64,000 bases of DNA. Source: RYN-230 sp963813975 (GTDB lineage Bacteria; Actinomycetota; Actinomycetes; Streptosporangiales; Streptosporangiaceae). The stretch is taken from assembly GCA_963813975.1 (NCBI GenBank), contig CAWFAP010000006.1, positions 186,001 through 250,000 on the forward strand. Reading direction: 5' to 3'. The notes under the pieces were generated by a model. It searched no databases, was not told where the DNA came from, and worked only from the letters and a program-made list of their open reading frames with translations. Of the stretch, positions 56,506 through 64,000 are shown in pieces; position 1 is the first letter of the stretch, and each line of letters opens with the position of its first letter. Both the position numbers and the translations under genes were made by a program.

Positions 56506-57188
56506 GGCTCATGAAAGGTCGTGTCCTCGTCGTCGATGACGACGCTGCCCTGTCCGAGATGCTCGGCATCATGCTCCGTGGCGAGGGATTCGAGCCCACT
56601 TTCGTCTCGGACGGGGATAAGGCGCTGGAGGTGTTCCGGGACACTCATCCCGACCTCGTGCTGCTCGACCTGATGCTGCCGGGTATCGACGGGATCGATG
56701 TCTGCCGTCAGATCCGCACCGAATCTGGTGTGCCTATCGTCATGCTGACTGCCAAGAGCGACACTGTCAACGTGGTCCTGGGACTCGAATCCGGCGCGGA
56801 CGATTACATCGTCAAGCCGTTCAAGTCGAAGGAGCTGATCGCACGGGTCCGGGCCAGGCTGCGCCGGACCGACGACCCGGCGCCCGAGATGCTGCAGATC
56901 GTGGACGTCGAGATCGACGTGGCCGGGCATTCGGTCAAGCGCAACGGGCGGCCGGTCAGCCTCACCCCGCTGGAGTTCGACCTGCTGGTGGCGCTGGCCC
57001 GCAAGCCGCGACAGGTGTTCACCCGCGAAGTCCTCCTGGAGCAGGTGTGGGGTTACCGCCACGCGGCGGACACCCGGCTGGTTAACGTCCATGTGCAGCG
57101 GCTCCGGGCCAAGATCGAGATGGATCCGGAGCATCCGGAGATCGTGGTGACCGTACGCGGTGTGGGTTATAAGGCAGGACCGGCCTGA
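56502..57188 (+). CDS. mtrA: Response regulator MtrA
   Basis: This 228-residue OmpR/PhoB-family regulator couples cell wall and division control with the MtrB kinase. The receiver domain has VLVVDDDAALSEML (acidic pocket Asp12-14), the phosphoacceptor Asp56 in LVLLDLMLPG, and KPF near 107 for the conserved Lys. The winged helix (about 130-226) includes SLTPLEFDLLVALARKPRQVFTREVLLEQVWGY and ends GVGYKAGPA. The start at 56502 overlaps the mtnA stop; an in-frame ATG at 56511 (MKGRVLVVDDD) is also possible. It is followed by mtrB and lpqB in the standard order. Confidence 0.97.
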   Translation: MRLMKGRVLVVDDDAALSEMLGIMLRGEGFEPTFVSDGDKALEVFRDTHPDLVLLDLMLPGIDGIDVCRQIRTESGVPIVMLTAKSDTVNVVLGLESGADDYIVKPFKSKELIARVRARLRRTDDPAPEMLQIVDVEIDVAGHSVKRNGRPVSLTPLEFDLLVALARKPRQVFTREVLLEQVWGYRHAADTRLVNVHVQRLRAKIEMDPEHPEIVVTVRGVGYKAGPA

Positions 57189-57267
57189 TCTAAGGAGCGG
57201 CCCCGGCCGGGCCAGCAGGGTGGGCCAGCAGGGCCGGGCCGTGTCCCGGTCAGCATGAAGAAGGGCG

Positions 57268-59400
57268 ATGGAGGGGGCAGCGAGCAGTAGCGAGGCGGGG
57301 CGCAGGCCGCGCGGTAGCGGACTGCCCGGCGGTGGCATGCCCGTCGGCGGGATCCCGGTGAGCGGGATCTCGGCGGGCACTATCAGCCTGCCCGGGACCG
57401 CGGCTGCGGATCCCGGGGCGGCGCTTCCCGGCCTGGGCCTGGGCCAGCCGCCCGGTGGCTCCCGGATCGCCCTGCTGGTCCGGCGGGCCAGCCGCCGCCT
57501 GCCCCCCCGGACGCGCCGCACCCTGCGGACGCTCGACCGCCGGGCCCGGGTGGCCGCCGGGCGGATGCGCCGCCGCTGGCACCGCTCACTCCAGCTCCGC
57601 GTGGTCGCAACCACGCTGGTGATCTGTGTGGTCGTGGTCACGGTGCTCGGGTTCTTCCTGGTCCAGCAGATCGAAAGCGGGCTGCTGAACAGTGCGCGGA
57701 CCTCCGGCGCGCACCAGCTGGCCGAGGGCCTGGGCGTGGCCAAGAACGATCCGGGGCTGGAAGGCTCGGCCGGGGACCGGGTGAAGTCCCTGCTCTCGCT
57801 GGCCTCGACGCTGCAGGCCCTAAGCGGGCCCGGCGACAACTTCGATGTCGTGATCTTCGCCCAGCCATCCGGGGATTCCGCCTTCGCCGGCACCTACGGC
57901 AACCAGAACCTCAGCACGGAGAGTGTCCCGGACTCGCTGACCCACAAGGTGACCGAGGAGCAGCTGCAGGGCCGGACCGACCAGCTGTGGTCCACCCCGA
58001 CCCTCATGCGGTACCGGCATGGCCGCGCACCCGCCCCCGGGCTGGCGATCGGTGGCGTGATCAACGGGCACGACCAGCTCTACTACCTGTTCCCGCTGGA
58101 CCAGCAGCAGGCCACGCTGAGCCTCGTGCAGCACGCCATGCTGTTCGGCGGCCTGGTCCTGGTCGCGCTGCTCGTCGGCATCGTCTCCCTGGTCACCCGC
58201 TGGGTGGTGGTCCCGATCCGGGAAGCGGCCGGGGCGGCCCAGCGGCTGTCCGATGGCCAGCTGGACGAGCGGATGCCGGTCCGTGGCACCGATGACCTGG
58301 CCGCGCTGGCCCGGTCGTTCAACGAAATGGGCGCCAGCCTCCAGGAGAAGCTGCAGGAGCTGGAGGAGCTGTCCAAGGTCCAGCGGCAGTTCGTCTCCGA
58401 CGTGTCGCACGAGCTGCGCACCCCGCTCACCACGATCAGGATTGCCGCGGACGTGCTGTTCGCGGCCCGGGAGGAGCTGCTGCCCGCCGCGGCCCGGTCC
58501 GCGGAACTGCTGGAAGGCCAGCTGGAGCGCTTCGAGTCGCTGCTCGGCGACCTGCTCGAGATCAGCCGCTACGACGCGAACGCTGCGACGCTGGACGCGG
58601 AGTCCGCCGACGTGTGTGACCTGGTCCGGCGCGCGGCGGCGGACGCCGAGCAGCTGGCGGCCCGGCGGGGGACCCGGATCGATTTCCGGCTGCCGCCCGA
58701 GCCGTGCGTCGCCGAGGTGGACCGGCGCCGGGTCGAGCGCATCCTCCGCAACCTGCTGGACAATGCGGTCGAGCACGGCGAGGGCCGGGACGTGGTGGTC
58801 ACGGTGGCGGGAGACCGGGACACGGTGGCGGTGGCCGTCCGGGATCACGGCGTGGGATTCGGGCCTGCCGAGCAGCAGATGGTGTTCGACCGGTTCTGGC
58901 GGGCGGACCCGGCGCGGGCCCGTACTACCGGCGGCACCGGGCTGGGCCTGGCTATCGCGCTCGAGGACGCCCGGCTGCACAACGGCTGGCTGCAGGCCTG
59001 GGGTGAGTGCGGGAGGGGCTCGGTTTTCCGGCTGACCCTGCCACGTTTCGCCGGCCAGGAACTCGCCGGCTCGCCGCTGCCGCTCGGGCCGGATGAGGCG
59101 GAGCCGGGCCCGGAACTCATCCATTCGCCACTGCCGCTCCGGCTGAATCCGGCCCCGCCTGCCGCCGACCTGGCTGGCCCGGGGTTGGCTGCGGAGTTGG
59201 GTGTCACGGAGCTGGGTGCCACTGACTTCGCCGGCCCTGACTTCGCTGACCCGGAGTTTGCCGGCCCTGAGTTCACCGGCCCTGAGTACACCGGCAGCGG
59301 ATTCACCAGCAGCGGGTTTGCCGGGATCCAGCCCACGGGGAACCCGCGGACCGGGGCCGAGCCGGAAGGTCCCGGCGGCACGGGCGCGGCCGGTGGGTAA
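57268..59400 (+). CDS. mtrB: Sensor histidine kinase MtrB
   Basis: This 710-residue membrane kinase phosphorylates MtrA. A Gly/Pro-rich basic N-terminus precedes TM1 (VVATTLVICVVVVTVLGFF, about 113-131), an extracytoplasmic domain, TM2 (AMLFGGLVLVALLVGIVSLV, about 290), a HAMP region and the H-box DVSHELRTPLTT with His381. The ATPase domain shows NLLDNAVEHGEG, VRDHGVGFG and GGTGLGLAIALED. The C-terminal tail (about 610-710) carries repeats such as DFADPEFAGPEFTGPEYTG. A 13-bp tandem GGGCCAGCAGGGT lies in the 79-base gap after mtrA. The stop is overlapped by lpqB. Confidence 0.96.
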   Translation: MEGAASSSEAGRRPRGSGLPGGGMPVGGIPVSGISAGTISLPGTAAADPGAALPGLGLGQPPGGSRIALLVRRASRRLPPRTRRTLRTLDRRARVAAGRMRRRWHRSLQLRVVATTLVICVVVVTVLGFFLVQQIESGLLNSARTSGAHQLAEGLGVAKNDPGLEGSAGDRVKSLLSLASTLQALSGPGDNFDVVIFAQPSGDSAFAGTYGNQNLSTESVPDSLTHKVTEEQLQGRTDQLWSTPTLMRYRHGRAPAPGLAIGGVINGHDQLYYLFPLDQQQATLSLVQHAMLFGGLVLVALLVGIVSLVTRWVVVPIREAAGAAQRLSDGQLDERMPVRGTDDLAALARSFNEMGASLQEKLQELEELSKVQRQFVSDVSHELRTPLTTIRIAADVLFAAREELLPAAARSAELLEGQLERFESLLGDLLEISRYDANAATLDAESADVCDLVRRAAADAEQLAARRGTRIDFRLPPEPCVAEVDRRRVERILRNLLDNAVEHGEGRDVVVTVAGDRDTVAVAVRDHGVGFGPAEQQMVFDRFWRADPARARTTGGTGLGLAIALEDARLHNGWLQAWGECGRGSVFRLTLPRFAGQELAGSPLPLGPDEAEPGPELIHSPLPLRLNPAPPAADLAGPGLAAELGVTELGATDFAGPDFADPEFAGPEFTGPEYTGSGFTSSGFAGIQPTGNPRTGAEPEGPGGTGAAGG

Positions 59401-61261
59401 GACGGGGCCGCTGGTTCGCTGGCTCACGGCCGCGCTGGCAGGCATGACCCTGGTGGCCGGCTGCGCGGACGTCCCGACCAGCGGGCTGCTGCAGCACACT
59501 GCGCTGCCGGCGGGCGGCGGCGGCGCGCAGCCGGGCTCGCACTGCTGCGCGGTGATCTTCAACTCGCCCGCCCCGGGCTGGAGCCCGTCGCAGATCGTCC
59601 AGAATTTCCTGCTGGCCGGCGCCGACTTCGCTGACCACCACGCGATCGCCCGGAAGTACCTGACGGCGGCAGCCAACCGGTCCTGGCAGCCCGGCCCCGG
59701 GCCTGCGGTCACCGTGATCGCGGATCCGGGACCGAGAGTCACGCCCGCCCAGCGGCTGTTCGGGTCGCAGGGCACCGAAGTGGTCCAGATCAGCGCGTCG
59801 GAGCTGGGCCAGGTCAGCACGAGCGGCCAGTACGTTCCGGCGGAAGGCGGCCAGGCGCAGCTGAACCAGACATTTACCCTGCAGCGGGTGAACCGCCAGT
59901 GGCGGATTGCCACGCTGCCCTCCGGCGGGGTGAACCAGCCGTCGAACGAGCTCCTGCTGACCAAGGACCTGTTCCAGCTGGCCTACCAGCCGCGCAACCT
60001 CTACTACCTGGACCTGGCGGGCAAGGGCCTGGTGCCCGACCCGGTCTTCGTGCCGGTCGATTCGGGAGATCCCGCCGGCGATCTGGTCCGGGCCCTCCTC
60101 GTCAGTCCCCAGCGCTGGCTGTCGGGGGCGGTGCTGTCCGCCTTCCCGCCCGCGGCCGCGCTGGCGCCGCATCACCCGGTGCAGATCCTGCCCGGGAGCA
60201 AGACCGCCGTGGTCGATCTGAGCCTGCCCAAGTCCGCGGTCACCGGGCCGTCCCTGGCCGGGATGGCGTCGCAGCTGGTCTGGACGCTGACTGGCTCCTC
60301 GTACGGATCCACGGCCATTCAGGCAGTGAAGCTCGAGGTCAACGGCCGGGTGTGGACCCCGCCCGGGGCCAGCAGCGCAGTGCTGAGCCGCAGCCGCTAC
60401 CCGCAGCCCGCGCTGGAGCCGCCACGACGCGAGGACCTGTATTTCATCGCCAGTAACGGGGCGGCGCGCGTATTCGACAGCCGGAGGGGCATCAGCAGCG
60501 CGGTGCCCGGCCAGGCCGGAACCGGCCAGGTCCCGCTGACTAGCATCGCCATCTCGCCAGATCAGCGTTACCTGGCGGGCATCAGCGGGGCGCCGGGCGC
60601 GGTGACCCTGTCCACGAGTTCGCTGTCGGCCGCGGCGAAACCGCACGCCAGTGCGTCCGCCCGGGCGTTGCAGATCCGGATGAGCGGCGCTTCGATCAGC
60701 TCGGTGAGCTGGGATCGCTATGACACCCTGTGGGCTGCGGGGACGTCCGGCGGCAAGCCCCGGGTGTGGATGCTGAAGGCCGCCGGGGGCTCGCCGGTCA
60801 CCGTGGGCCTGCCGTCGGGCGTCCGGGCGGTGACCGCGCTGCGTGTCGCCCCCGACGGGGTGCGGGTGGCCATGGTCACCCGCACCAGAACCAGCACCGG
60901 CAGCGGCACGGAGACCGAGGTGCTGCTGGGCGCCATCGTGCGGGCCGACCAGGTCCTGGTGTCCAGTGCCGGGCAGATCGGCGCGGACCTCCACCAGCCC
61001 AGCGCGCTGAGCTGGTACGACGCGGACCATCTGCTGGTCGTGAACCAGGCTGCCTCCGGACCCCAGCTGGAAGTGGTACCGGTGGACGGGGACCGGTCCT
61101 CCTATCAGGGCACCGAGCCGGACATGACCTCGATCGCCGCGGCGGGTCCGCGCAACAGCCTGTTCGCCGGCCTGCAGACCGGGCGCCTGGCCAGATCCCT
61201 GGGGCTGAGCGAGCTGTGGAACCAGTTCGCCCCCGGCCGGGCCGTGACCTACCCAGGCTGA
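59393..61261 (+). CDS. lpqB: Lipoprotein LpqB
   Basis: This 622-residue lipoprotein modulates MtrA-MtrB signalling at the cell surface. The N-terminus GKTGPLVRWLTAALAGMTLVAGCAD has a lipobox LVAGC with lipidated Cys24. A GerMN domain (about 215-335) contains DLVRALLVSPQRW and AVVDLSLPKSAV, and the C-terminal half is a beta-propeller-like region with repeated LxRxSxD-type blades. The GTG start at 59393 overlaps the mtrB stop by eight bases, so translation is coupled. The upstream extension in the same frame is mtrB shadow. Confidence 0.94.
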   Translation: MGKTGPLVRWLTAALAGMTLVAGCADVPTSGLLQHTALPAGGGGAQPGSHCCAVIFNSPAPGWSPSQIVQNFLLAGADFADHHAIARKYLTAAANRSWQPGPGPAVTVIADPGPRVTPAQRLFGSQGTEVVQISASELGQVSTSGQYVPAEGGQAQLNQTFTLQRVNRQWRIATLPSGGVNQPSNELLLTKDLFQLAYQPRNLYYLDLAGKGLVPDPVFVPVDSGDPAGDLVRALLVSPQRWLSGAVLSAFPPAAALAPHHPVQILPGSKTAVVDLSLPKSAVTGPSLAGMASQLVWTLTGSSYGSTAIQAVKLEVNGRVWTPPGASSAVLSRSRYPQPALEPPRREDLYFIASNGAARVFDSRRGISSAVPGQAGTGQVPLTSIAISPDQRYLAGISGAPGAVTLSTSSLSAAAKPHASASARALQIRMSGASISSVSWDRYDTLWAAGTSGGKPRVWMLKAAGGSPVTVGLPSGVRAVTALRVAPDGVRVAMVTRTRTSTGSGTETEVLLGAIVRADQVLVSSAGQIGADLHQPSALSWYDADHLLVVNQAASGPQLEVVPVDGDRSSYQGTEPDMTSIAAAGPRNSLFAGLQTGRLARSLGLSELWNQFAPGRAVTYPG

Positions 61262-61369
61262 CGATGCGCGGGGGTCGCGTCCGTGAGGGAATCCGCCGCG
61301 CCCGCCACCTTGCTCCCGATACGTATCTGCCCAGGTGCCGGGCCGCGTCGAAGAAGACAGTCCCGGCTC

Positions 61370-61398
61370 CTGACATCTGGGCCCGGGCAGGCTAGCGT
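61370..61398 (+). promoter_or_regulatory. Promoter for the hpf leader RNA
   Basis: CTGACA (61370-61375) and TAGCGT (61393-61398) are exactly 17 bases apart. The start would be near 61405, about 305 bases ahead of the hpf GTG, so the whole structured region would be transcribed as leader or separate RNA. Confidence 0.55.
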
Positions 61399-61404
61399 CG
61401 GTCT

Positions 61405-61690
61405 ATGGCACCCGCCCGGGTCCGTGGTTGCGCTGTGCAGGGTTCCCCGCCCGTTGCGGGGAGCCCGGCTAGGCAAGCCGATGCCAGCCGCAGGCGAAAC
61501 GGCCCACGTAAGGCGACTTGTCGTCAACCGATCACGGTGCGGCTTAGAGGTAAGTCCTGCCCCCCCGGGAGATCAGATATCCCCCGGACCGGGAGAAGGG
61601 CGGTAGTGGCAACAGGCCGCGAATCCCTCAGCAGGCGGATGTGGGGACGAAGACCAGGTCGGCCGGGCGGGTGTCATTCCACACGAGACG
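61405..61690 (+). ncRNA. Structured RNA candidate upstream of hpf (possible raiA motif)
   Basis: The 380-base gap between lpqB and the hibernation factor gene has no convincing ORF but dense pairing. GGGTTCCCCGC (61439-61449) pairs with GCGGGGAGCCC over 11 bp with one G-U; CGGCT-AGGCA-AGCCG follows at once; then GCCG/CGGC around CAGGCGAAA; then CCGGG/CCCGG around 61567-61590. GTTGC near the 5' end can pair with GCAAC near 61610. Purine-rich unpaired stretches (AGGCGAAACGG, TTAGAGGTAAGTCC) look like conserved-loop sequence. The raiA RNA motif is known to lie upstream of raiA/hpf genes in Actinobacteria and Clostridia, and the position fits. Identity needs a covariance search. Confidence 0.5.
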
Positions 61691-61709
61691 GTCGAAGGGG
61701 GTTTCCCAC

Positions 61710-62549
61710 GTGGACATCATCTTCCGAGGGCGGCGCACCAGTATCCAGGAGCGCTTCCGTGAGTACGCCACGGCCAAACTAGGCAGAATCGTGAAGCTCG
61801 ACCAGAAGACCATCAGCATCGATGTGGAAGTAACCCTGGAACGTAATCCGCGCCAGTCCGCCCAGCGGGAACGCGTCGAGCTCACGCTGAACTCGCGGGG
61901 TCCGGTGATCAGGGCGGAAGCCGCCGCTGATGACCGCTTCATGGCCCTCGACCGGGCGCTGGCCAAGCTCGAGACGCACATGCGCCGGGCCTGCGACCGG
62001 CGTAAGGCGCGGAACACGGCGCACAGCCCGCCCGTGGAGGCGCTGCCCGTGCAGCCTGCCGGCGTTCCCGGCAACATCGCCGTGATCAGCGCCCCGGCCG
62101 CTGGCCCCCCCGGCGAGACAGCACGACCTGCCGTGCGGGCCGCGGCGCCGGCCACCCGCACCGCGGCGGCCAACGGGGCAGGCCCGCAGGAGGACGAGGA
62201 CCCGGACTGGCCCGATACCGAGCTGCAACTGGATGGGGTCGTGCCCATCGCGATGGAAGGCGACGGCCCGCTCGTGGTGCGGGAGAAATTCCATTCTGCG
62301 ACGCCGATGACCATCGATCGCGCGCTGCTCGAGATGGAACTCGTGGGACACGACTTCTTCCTGTTCCGGGACGAGACGTGCCACCTGCCGAGCGTCGTGT
62401 ACCGGAGGCGGGGCTATCACTATGGGGTGATCCGGCTGGTCGAAGAGGTGGCCGCCCGGCAGGTCAGCACGACTCAGCCGGCACGTGCCGGTGGACTGAA
62501 CCAGGAGACAGCAGAGAAGGGATGTGCTGGTGAGGCTGGTCTGCCGTGA
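61710..62549 (+). CDS. hpf: Long-form ribosome hibernation promoting factor
   Basis: This 279-residue protein dimerises and silences ribosomes in stationary phase. The N-terminal S30AE domain (1-105) has VDIIFRGRRTSIQERFREYATAKLGRI-type sequence and AAADDRFMALDRALAKLETHMRR. A Pro/Ala-rich linker of about 75 residues is followed by the C-terminal dimerisation domain with VREKFHSATPMTIDRALLEMELVGHDFFLFRD and YRRRGYHYGVIRLVE. The start is GTG 61710 with GAAGGGGG about nine bases upstream. The M. tuberculosis-type lpqB-comF-hpf order is found here without comF. Confidence 0.94.
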   Translation: MDIIFRGRRTSIQERFREYATAKLGRIVKLDQKTISIDVEVTLERNPRQSAQRERVELTLNSRGPVIRAEAAADDRFMALDRALAKLETHMRRACDRRKARNTAHSPPVEALPVQPAGVPGNIAVISAPAAGPPGETARPAVRAAAPATRTAAANGAGPQEDEDPDWPDTELQLDGVVPIAMEGDGPLVVREKFHSATPMTIDRALLEMELVGHDFFLFRDETCHLPSVVYRRRGYHYGVIRLVEEVAARQVSTTQPARAGGLNQETAEKGCAGEAGLP

Positions 62550-62858
62550 GCAGGCCGCCGAAATGCCGGGTTAGCGAGCCCCGGTTTGCGCGTGCGCCCC
62601 CGCTGCGCCAGAGTTTGACCACTGGTCGCGGTGGGGGCACCACGCAGCAGGTTTGCAGCCCGCAGCGGCTGCGAAGCAGGGCCCGCGCGGGTTACCCAGC
62701 GCGGCAGTACCCGTAAACCCCGTAACGCCCGCAGTACCGGCAGGAACCGCAGCACTGACCCGGCCATAGAGGCCGGCGCGATCAGCACCAGGGCACGACC
62801 GGGGAACCGGGCACAGCCAGAGCAGCACGCTTAGACGCAGGGTCAGAGAGGAGGCGCC
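62550..62858. other. 309-bp gap between hpf and the NarL-type regulator
   Basis: No gene was recognised. CCGGG/CCCGG at about 62567-62579 could end hpf transcription. GTGCGCCCCCGC and GCGGTGGGGGCAC (about 62593-62641) can pair imperfectly around a 25-base loop. GCAGC/GCTGC (62657-62673) is another stem. CGCAGTACCGGCAGGAACCGCAG-like repeats lie near 62730-62755. TTGACC at 62617 has no good -10 partner. AGAGGAGGC precedes the regulator ATG. Confidence 0.4.
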
Positions 62859-63614
62859 ATGGGCGGAGATCCCGCGGTAACCACAGGTTCCGGGACTGGT
62901 ATAGATCTCCAGGCCAGCGCCGGTACCGCGAGTTCCCGGACGTCCGATCCGATCCGCGCCCTCATCGTCGATGATCATGCGCTGTTCCGCCGGGGGCTGG
63001 AGATGGTCCTCGCCGCCGAGGACGACATCGAGCTGGTCGGTGAGGCCAGCGACGGGACCGAGGCGGTGGCTAAGGCGGGCGAGGCGCTGCCCGACGTCGT
63101 CCTGATGGACATCCGGATGCCCAAGAGCAGCGGCATCGAGGCCTGCCGGGCGATGAAGGAAGTCGCCCCCAGCTCGAAGATCGTCATCCTGACGATCAGC
63201 GACGAGGAGGAGGACCTCTTCGAGGCCATCCGCGCCGGGGCCAGCGGCTACCTGCTCAAGGACATCCCGCTGGACGAGGTCGCCGACGTGGTCCGGGCCG
63301 TGCACGGCGGCCAGTCGCTGATCAACCCCTCCATGGCCGCCAAGCTGCTCACCGAGTTCGCCACGCTGGCCAAGCGGGATGGCGACGAGCGACCCGAGCA
63401 GCAGGTCCCGGCGCCCAAGCTCACCGACCGGGAGATGCAGGTCCTCAAGCTGGTAGCCAAGGGGATGAACAACCGGGACATCGCCAAGGAACTGTTTATC
63501 TCGGAGAACACGGTCAAAAACCACGTGCGGAACATCCTGGAGAAACTCCAGATCCACTCGCGGATGGAAGCGGTGATGATCGCCGTCCGGGAGAACCTGA
63601 TCGAGTTCAGCTGA
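62859..63614 (+). CDS. NarL/FixJ-type (LuxR) response regulator
   Basis: The product has 251 residues. A low-complexity N-terminus of 30 residues precedes a receiver domain: ALIVDDHALFRRGLEMVL, phosphoacceptor Asp84 in VVLMDIRMPKSSG, and the switch region VILTISDEEEDLF with SGYLLKDIP. The LuxR helix-turn-helix is LTDREMQVLKLVAKGMNNRDIAKELFISENTVKNHV in continuous form. No kinase gene is adjacent, so it is an orphan in this window. It is placed after hpf, as in Streptomyces. The start ATG has GAGGAGG upstream. Confidence 0.93.
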   Translation: MGGDPAVTTGSGTGIDLQASAGTASSRTSDPIRALIVDDHALFRRGLEMVLAAEDDIELVGEASDGTEAVAKAGEALPDVVLMDIRMPKSSGIEACRAMKEVAPSSKIVILTISDEEEDLFEAIRAGASGYLLKDIPLDEVADVVRAVHGGQSLINPSMAAKLLTEFATLAKRDGDERPEQQVPAPKLTDREMQVLKLVAKGMNNRDIAKELFISENTVKNHVRNILEKLQIHSRMEAVMIAVRENLIEFS

Positions 63615-63662
63615 CCTAACCCGGCCGCCCGGTACCCGGGGCCAGCAATCTCGCTAAAGCCC

Positions 63663-63691
63663 TTGGCGGCGCCATGTATACCCAGTATTAT
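63663..63691 (+). promoter_or_regulatory. Strong promoter for the PadR gene
   Basis: TTGGCG (63663-63668) and TATTAT (63686-63691) are exactly 17 bases apart, the best -10 in the window. Seven bases after the -10 lies ATG 63699, so transcription probably starts on or beside that codon. Confidence 0.65.
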
Positions 63692-63698
63692 TCTCAGC

Positions 63699-63725
63699 AT
63701 GCTACTGAATGGCACGACGTCGTGA
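63699..63725 (+). CDS. Possible eight-codon leaderless peptide coupled to padR
   Basis: ATG seven bases after the -10 opens the frame MLLNGTTS, ending TGA at 63723-63725. That stop overlaps the PadR GTG as GTGA. A leaderless mini-ORF would deliver ribosomes to a start codon that has no Shine-Dalgarno sequence. Chance cannot be excluded. Confidence 0.3.
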   Translation: MLLNGTTS

Positions 63726-64000
63726 GTGTCCGGCACGCCCTGCTGGCGCTGCTGAGTGAGGGGCCCAAGTACGGGCTGCAGCTGCGGGAGGAATTCGAGG
63801 CCCGGACCGGCGAGGTATGGCCGCTCAATGTCGGCCAGGTGTACACCACGCTGCAGCGGCTGGAGCGTGATGGGCTGGTCGAGTCGGATGGTGACGGCGA
63901 CGACGGCCCGCAGAAGGGCTTCCGCATCACGTCCGACGGGGTCACGGAACTGGCCGGATGGCTGCGCACCCCGCCCGATCTGGCCTCACCGCCGCGCGAT
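63722..64000 (+). CDS. PadR-family transcriptional regulator (3' end outside window)
   Basis: The first 93 codons read VSVRHALLALLSEGPKYGLQL, then FEARTGEVWPLNVGQVYTTLQRLERDGLVE and KGFRITSDGVTELAGWL. These are the winged helix of PadR regulators, with the Tyr-Gly and the LNVGQVYTTLQRLE recognition helix intact. Such proteins usually repress a linked transporter, which would lie beyond the window. The start is GTG 63722; an in-frame ATG at 63674 would place the -10 inside the gene and uses unusual codons, so it is rejected. Confidence 0.9.
   Translation, partial: MSVRHALLALLSEGPKYGLQLREEFEARTGEVWPLNVGQVYTTLQRLERDGLVESDGDGDDGPQKGFRITSDGVTELAGWLRTPPDLASPPRD

Noticed and set aside
61283..61606. 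A 107-codon frame between lpqB and hpf as a degraded comF
   Set aside because: No zinc-ribbon cysteine pattern or phosphoribosyltransferase motif; the region is better explained by structured RNA.
1..64000. CRISPR arrays, IS elements, prophage or integrative-element ends
   Set aside because: No spaced direct repeats, transposase, integrase or tRNA attachment sites were found; gene order is core-like throughout.

Overview
The window is about 70% GC, with strong G/C bias at third codon positions, many GTG starts, frequent ATGA/GTGA start-stop overlaps and two WhiB proteins. This points to a mycelial-type actinobacterium. My inference is a Streptosporangiales- or Trebonia-like lineage; no rRNA is present to test it. 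Gene order follows two blocks known from Mycobacterium tuberculosis and Streptomyces: an Rv3193c-Rv3198A-like block (about 5.2-19.9 kb) and an Rv3241c-Rv3265c-like block (about 20-63.6 kb). No insertion sequence, prophage, CRISPR array, tRNA or rRNA was found, so this reads as core chromosome rather than an island.

Layout. 0-4 kb: cyanophycin synthetase (cut by the window edge), cyanophycinase and a large membrane protein, all on the minus strand, followed by a 540-bp gap holding a degenerate tandem repeat. 4.3-9.7 kb: ANTAR regulator and mycoredoxin (minus), then UvrD2-like helicase, acyl-CoA thioesterase and whiB7. whiB7 has a long leader with a promoter, an upstream ORF and an intrinsic-terminator-like hairpin. 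9.8-20 kb: ABC1 kinase, E1/ThiF-like protein, zinc-metalloprotease-family protein, SDR protein, MoaE, PDZ/Lon-like protease and UPF0182 membrane protein. 20-30.3 kb: glycosyltransferase and sugar nucleotidyltransferase behind a perfect DasR-type palindrome, an AlkA-like glycosylase, and coenzyme F420 genes (fbiC, fbiB, and an fbiA that is frameshifted in this sequence) interleaved with a DprE1-like oxidase. 30.4-44 kb: whiB2, a giant GT2 membrane protein with a roughly 800-residue low-complexity tail, DUF5719, a metallopeptidase-like protein, DUF3499, phosphomannomutase, a Trm112-like protein, a SIS isomerase, a CDF transporter and MerR. 44-47 kb: a canonical S-adenosylhomocysteine hydrolase directly followed by a diverged archaeal-type paralogue. 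47-55.2 kb: RDD, SpoIIM, DUF58, MoxR, DUF4350, DUF4129 and a multi-pass membrane protein, a MoxR-type membrane cluster. 55.4-64 kb: mtnA-mtrA-mtrB-lpqB, a structured RNA candidate ahead of the ribosome hibernation factor gene, a NarL-type regulator and a PadR regulator cut by the window end.

How the genes fit together. The main themes are envelope and sugar-nucleotide metabolism (GT4, NTP transferase, phosphomannomutase, SIS isomerase, DprE1, GT2, MtrAB-LpqB), the F420 cofactor, methyl-cycle and methionine salvage (two SAHases, mtnA), and stress or translation control (whiB7, whiB2, mycoredoxin, HPF).

The observations most worth following are the whiB7 leader attenuator, the RNA candidate upstream of hpf (probably the raiA motif), the tandem SAHase pair with altered active-site residues, the fbiA frameshift in a GC-only repeat, and the DasR-like operator. 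All calls come from reading the sequence and from family knowledge; no database search was run.
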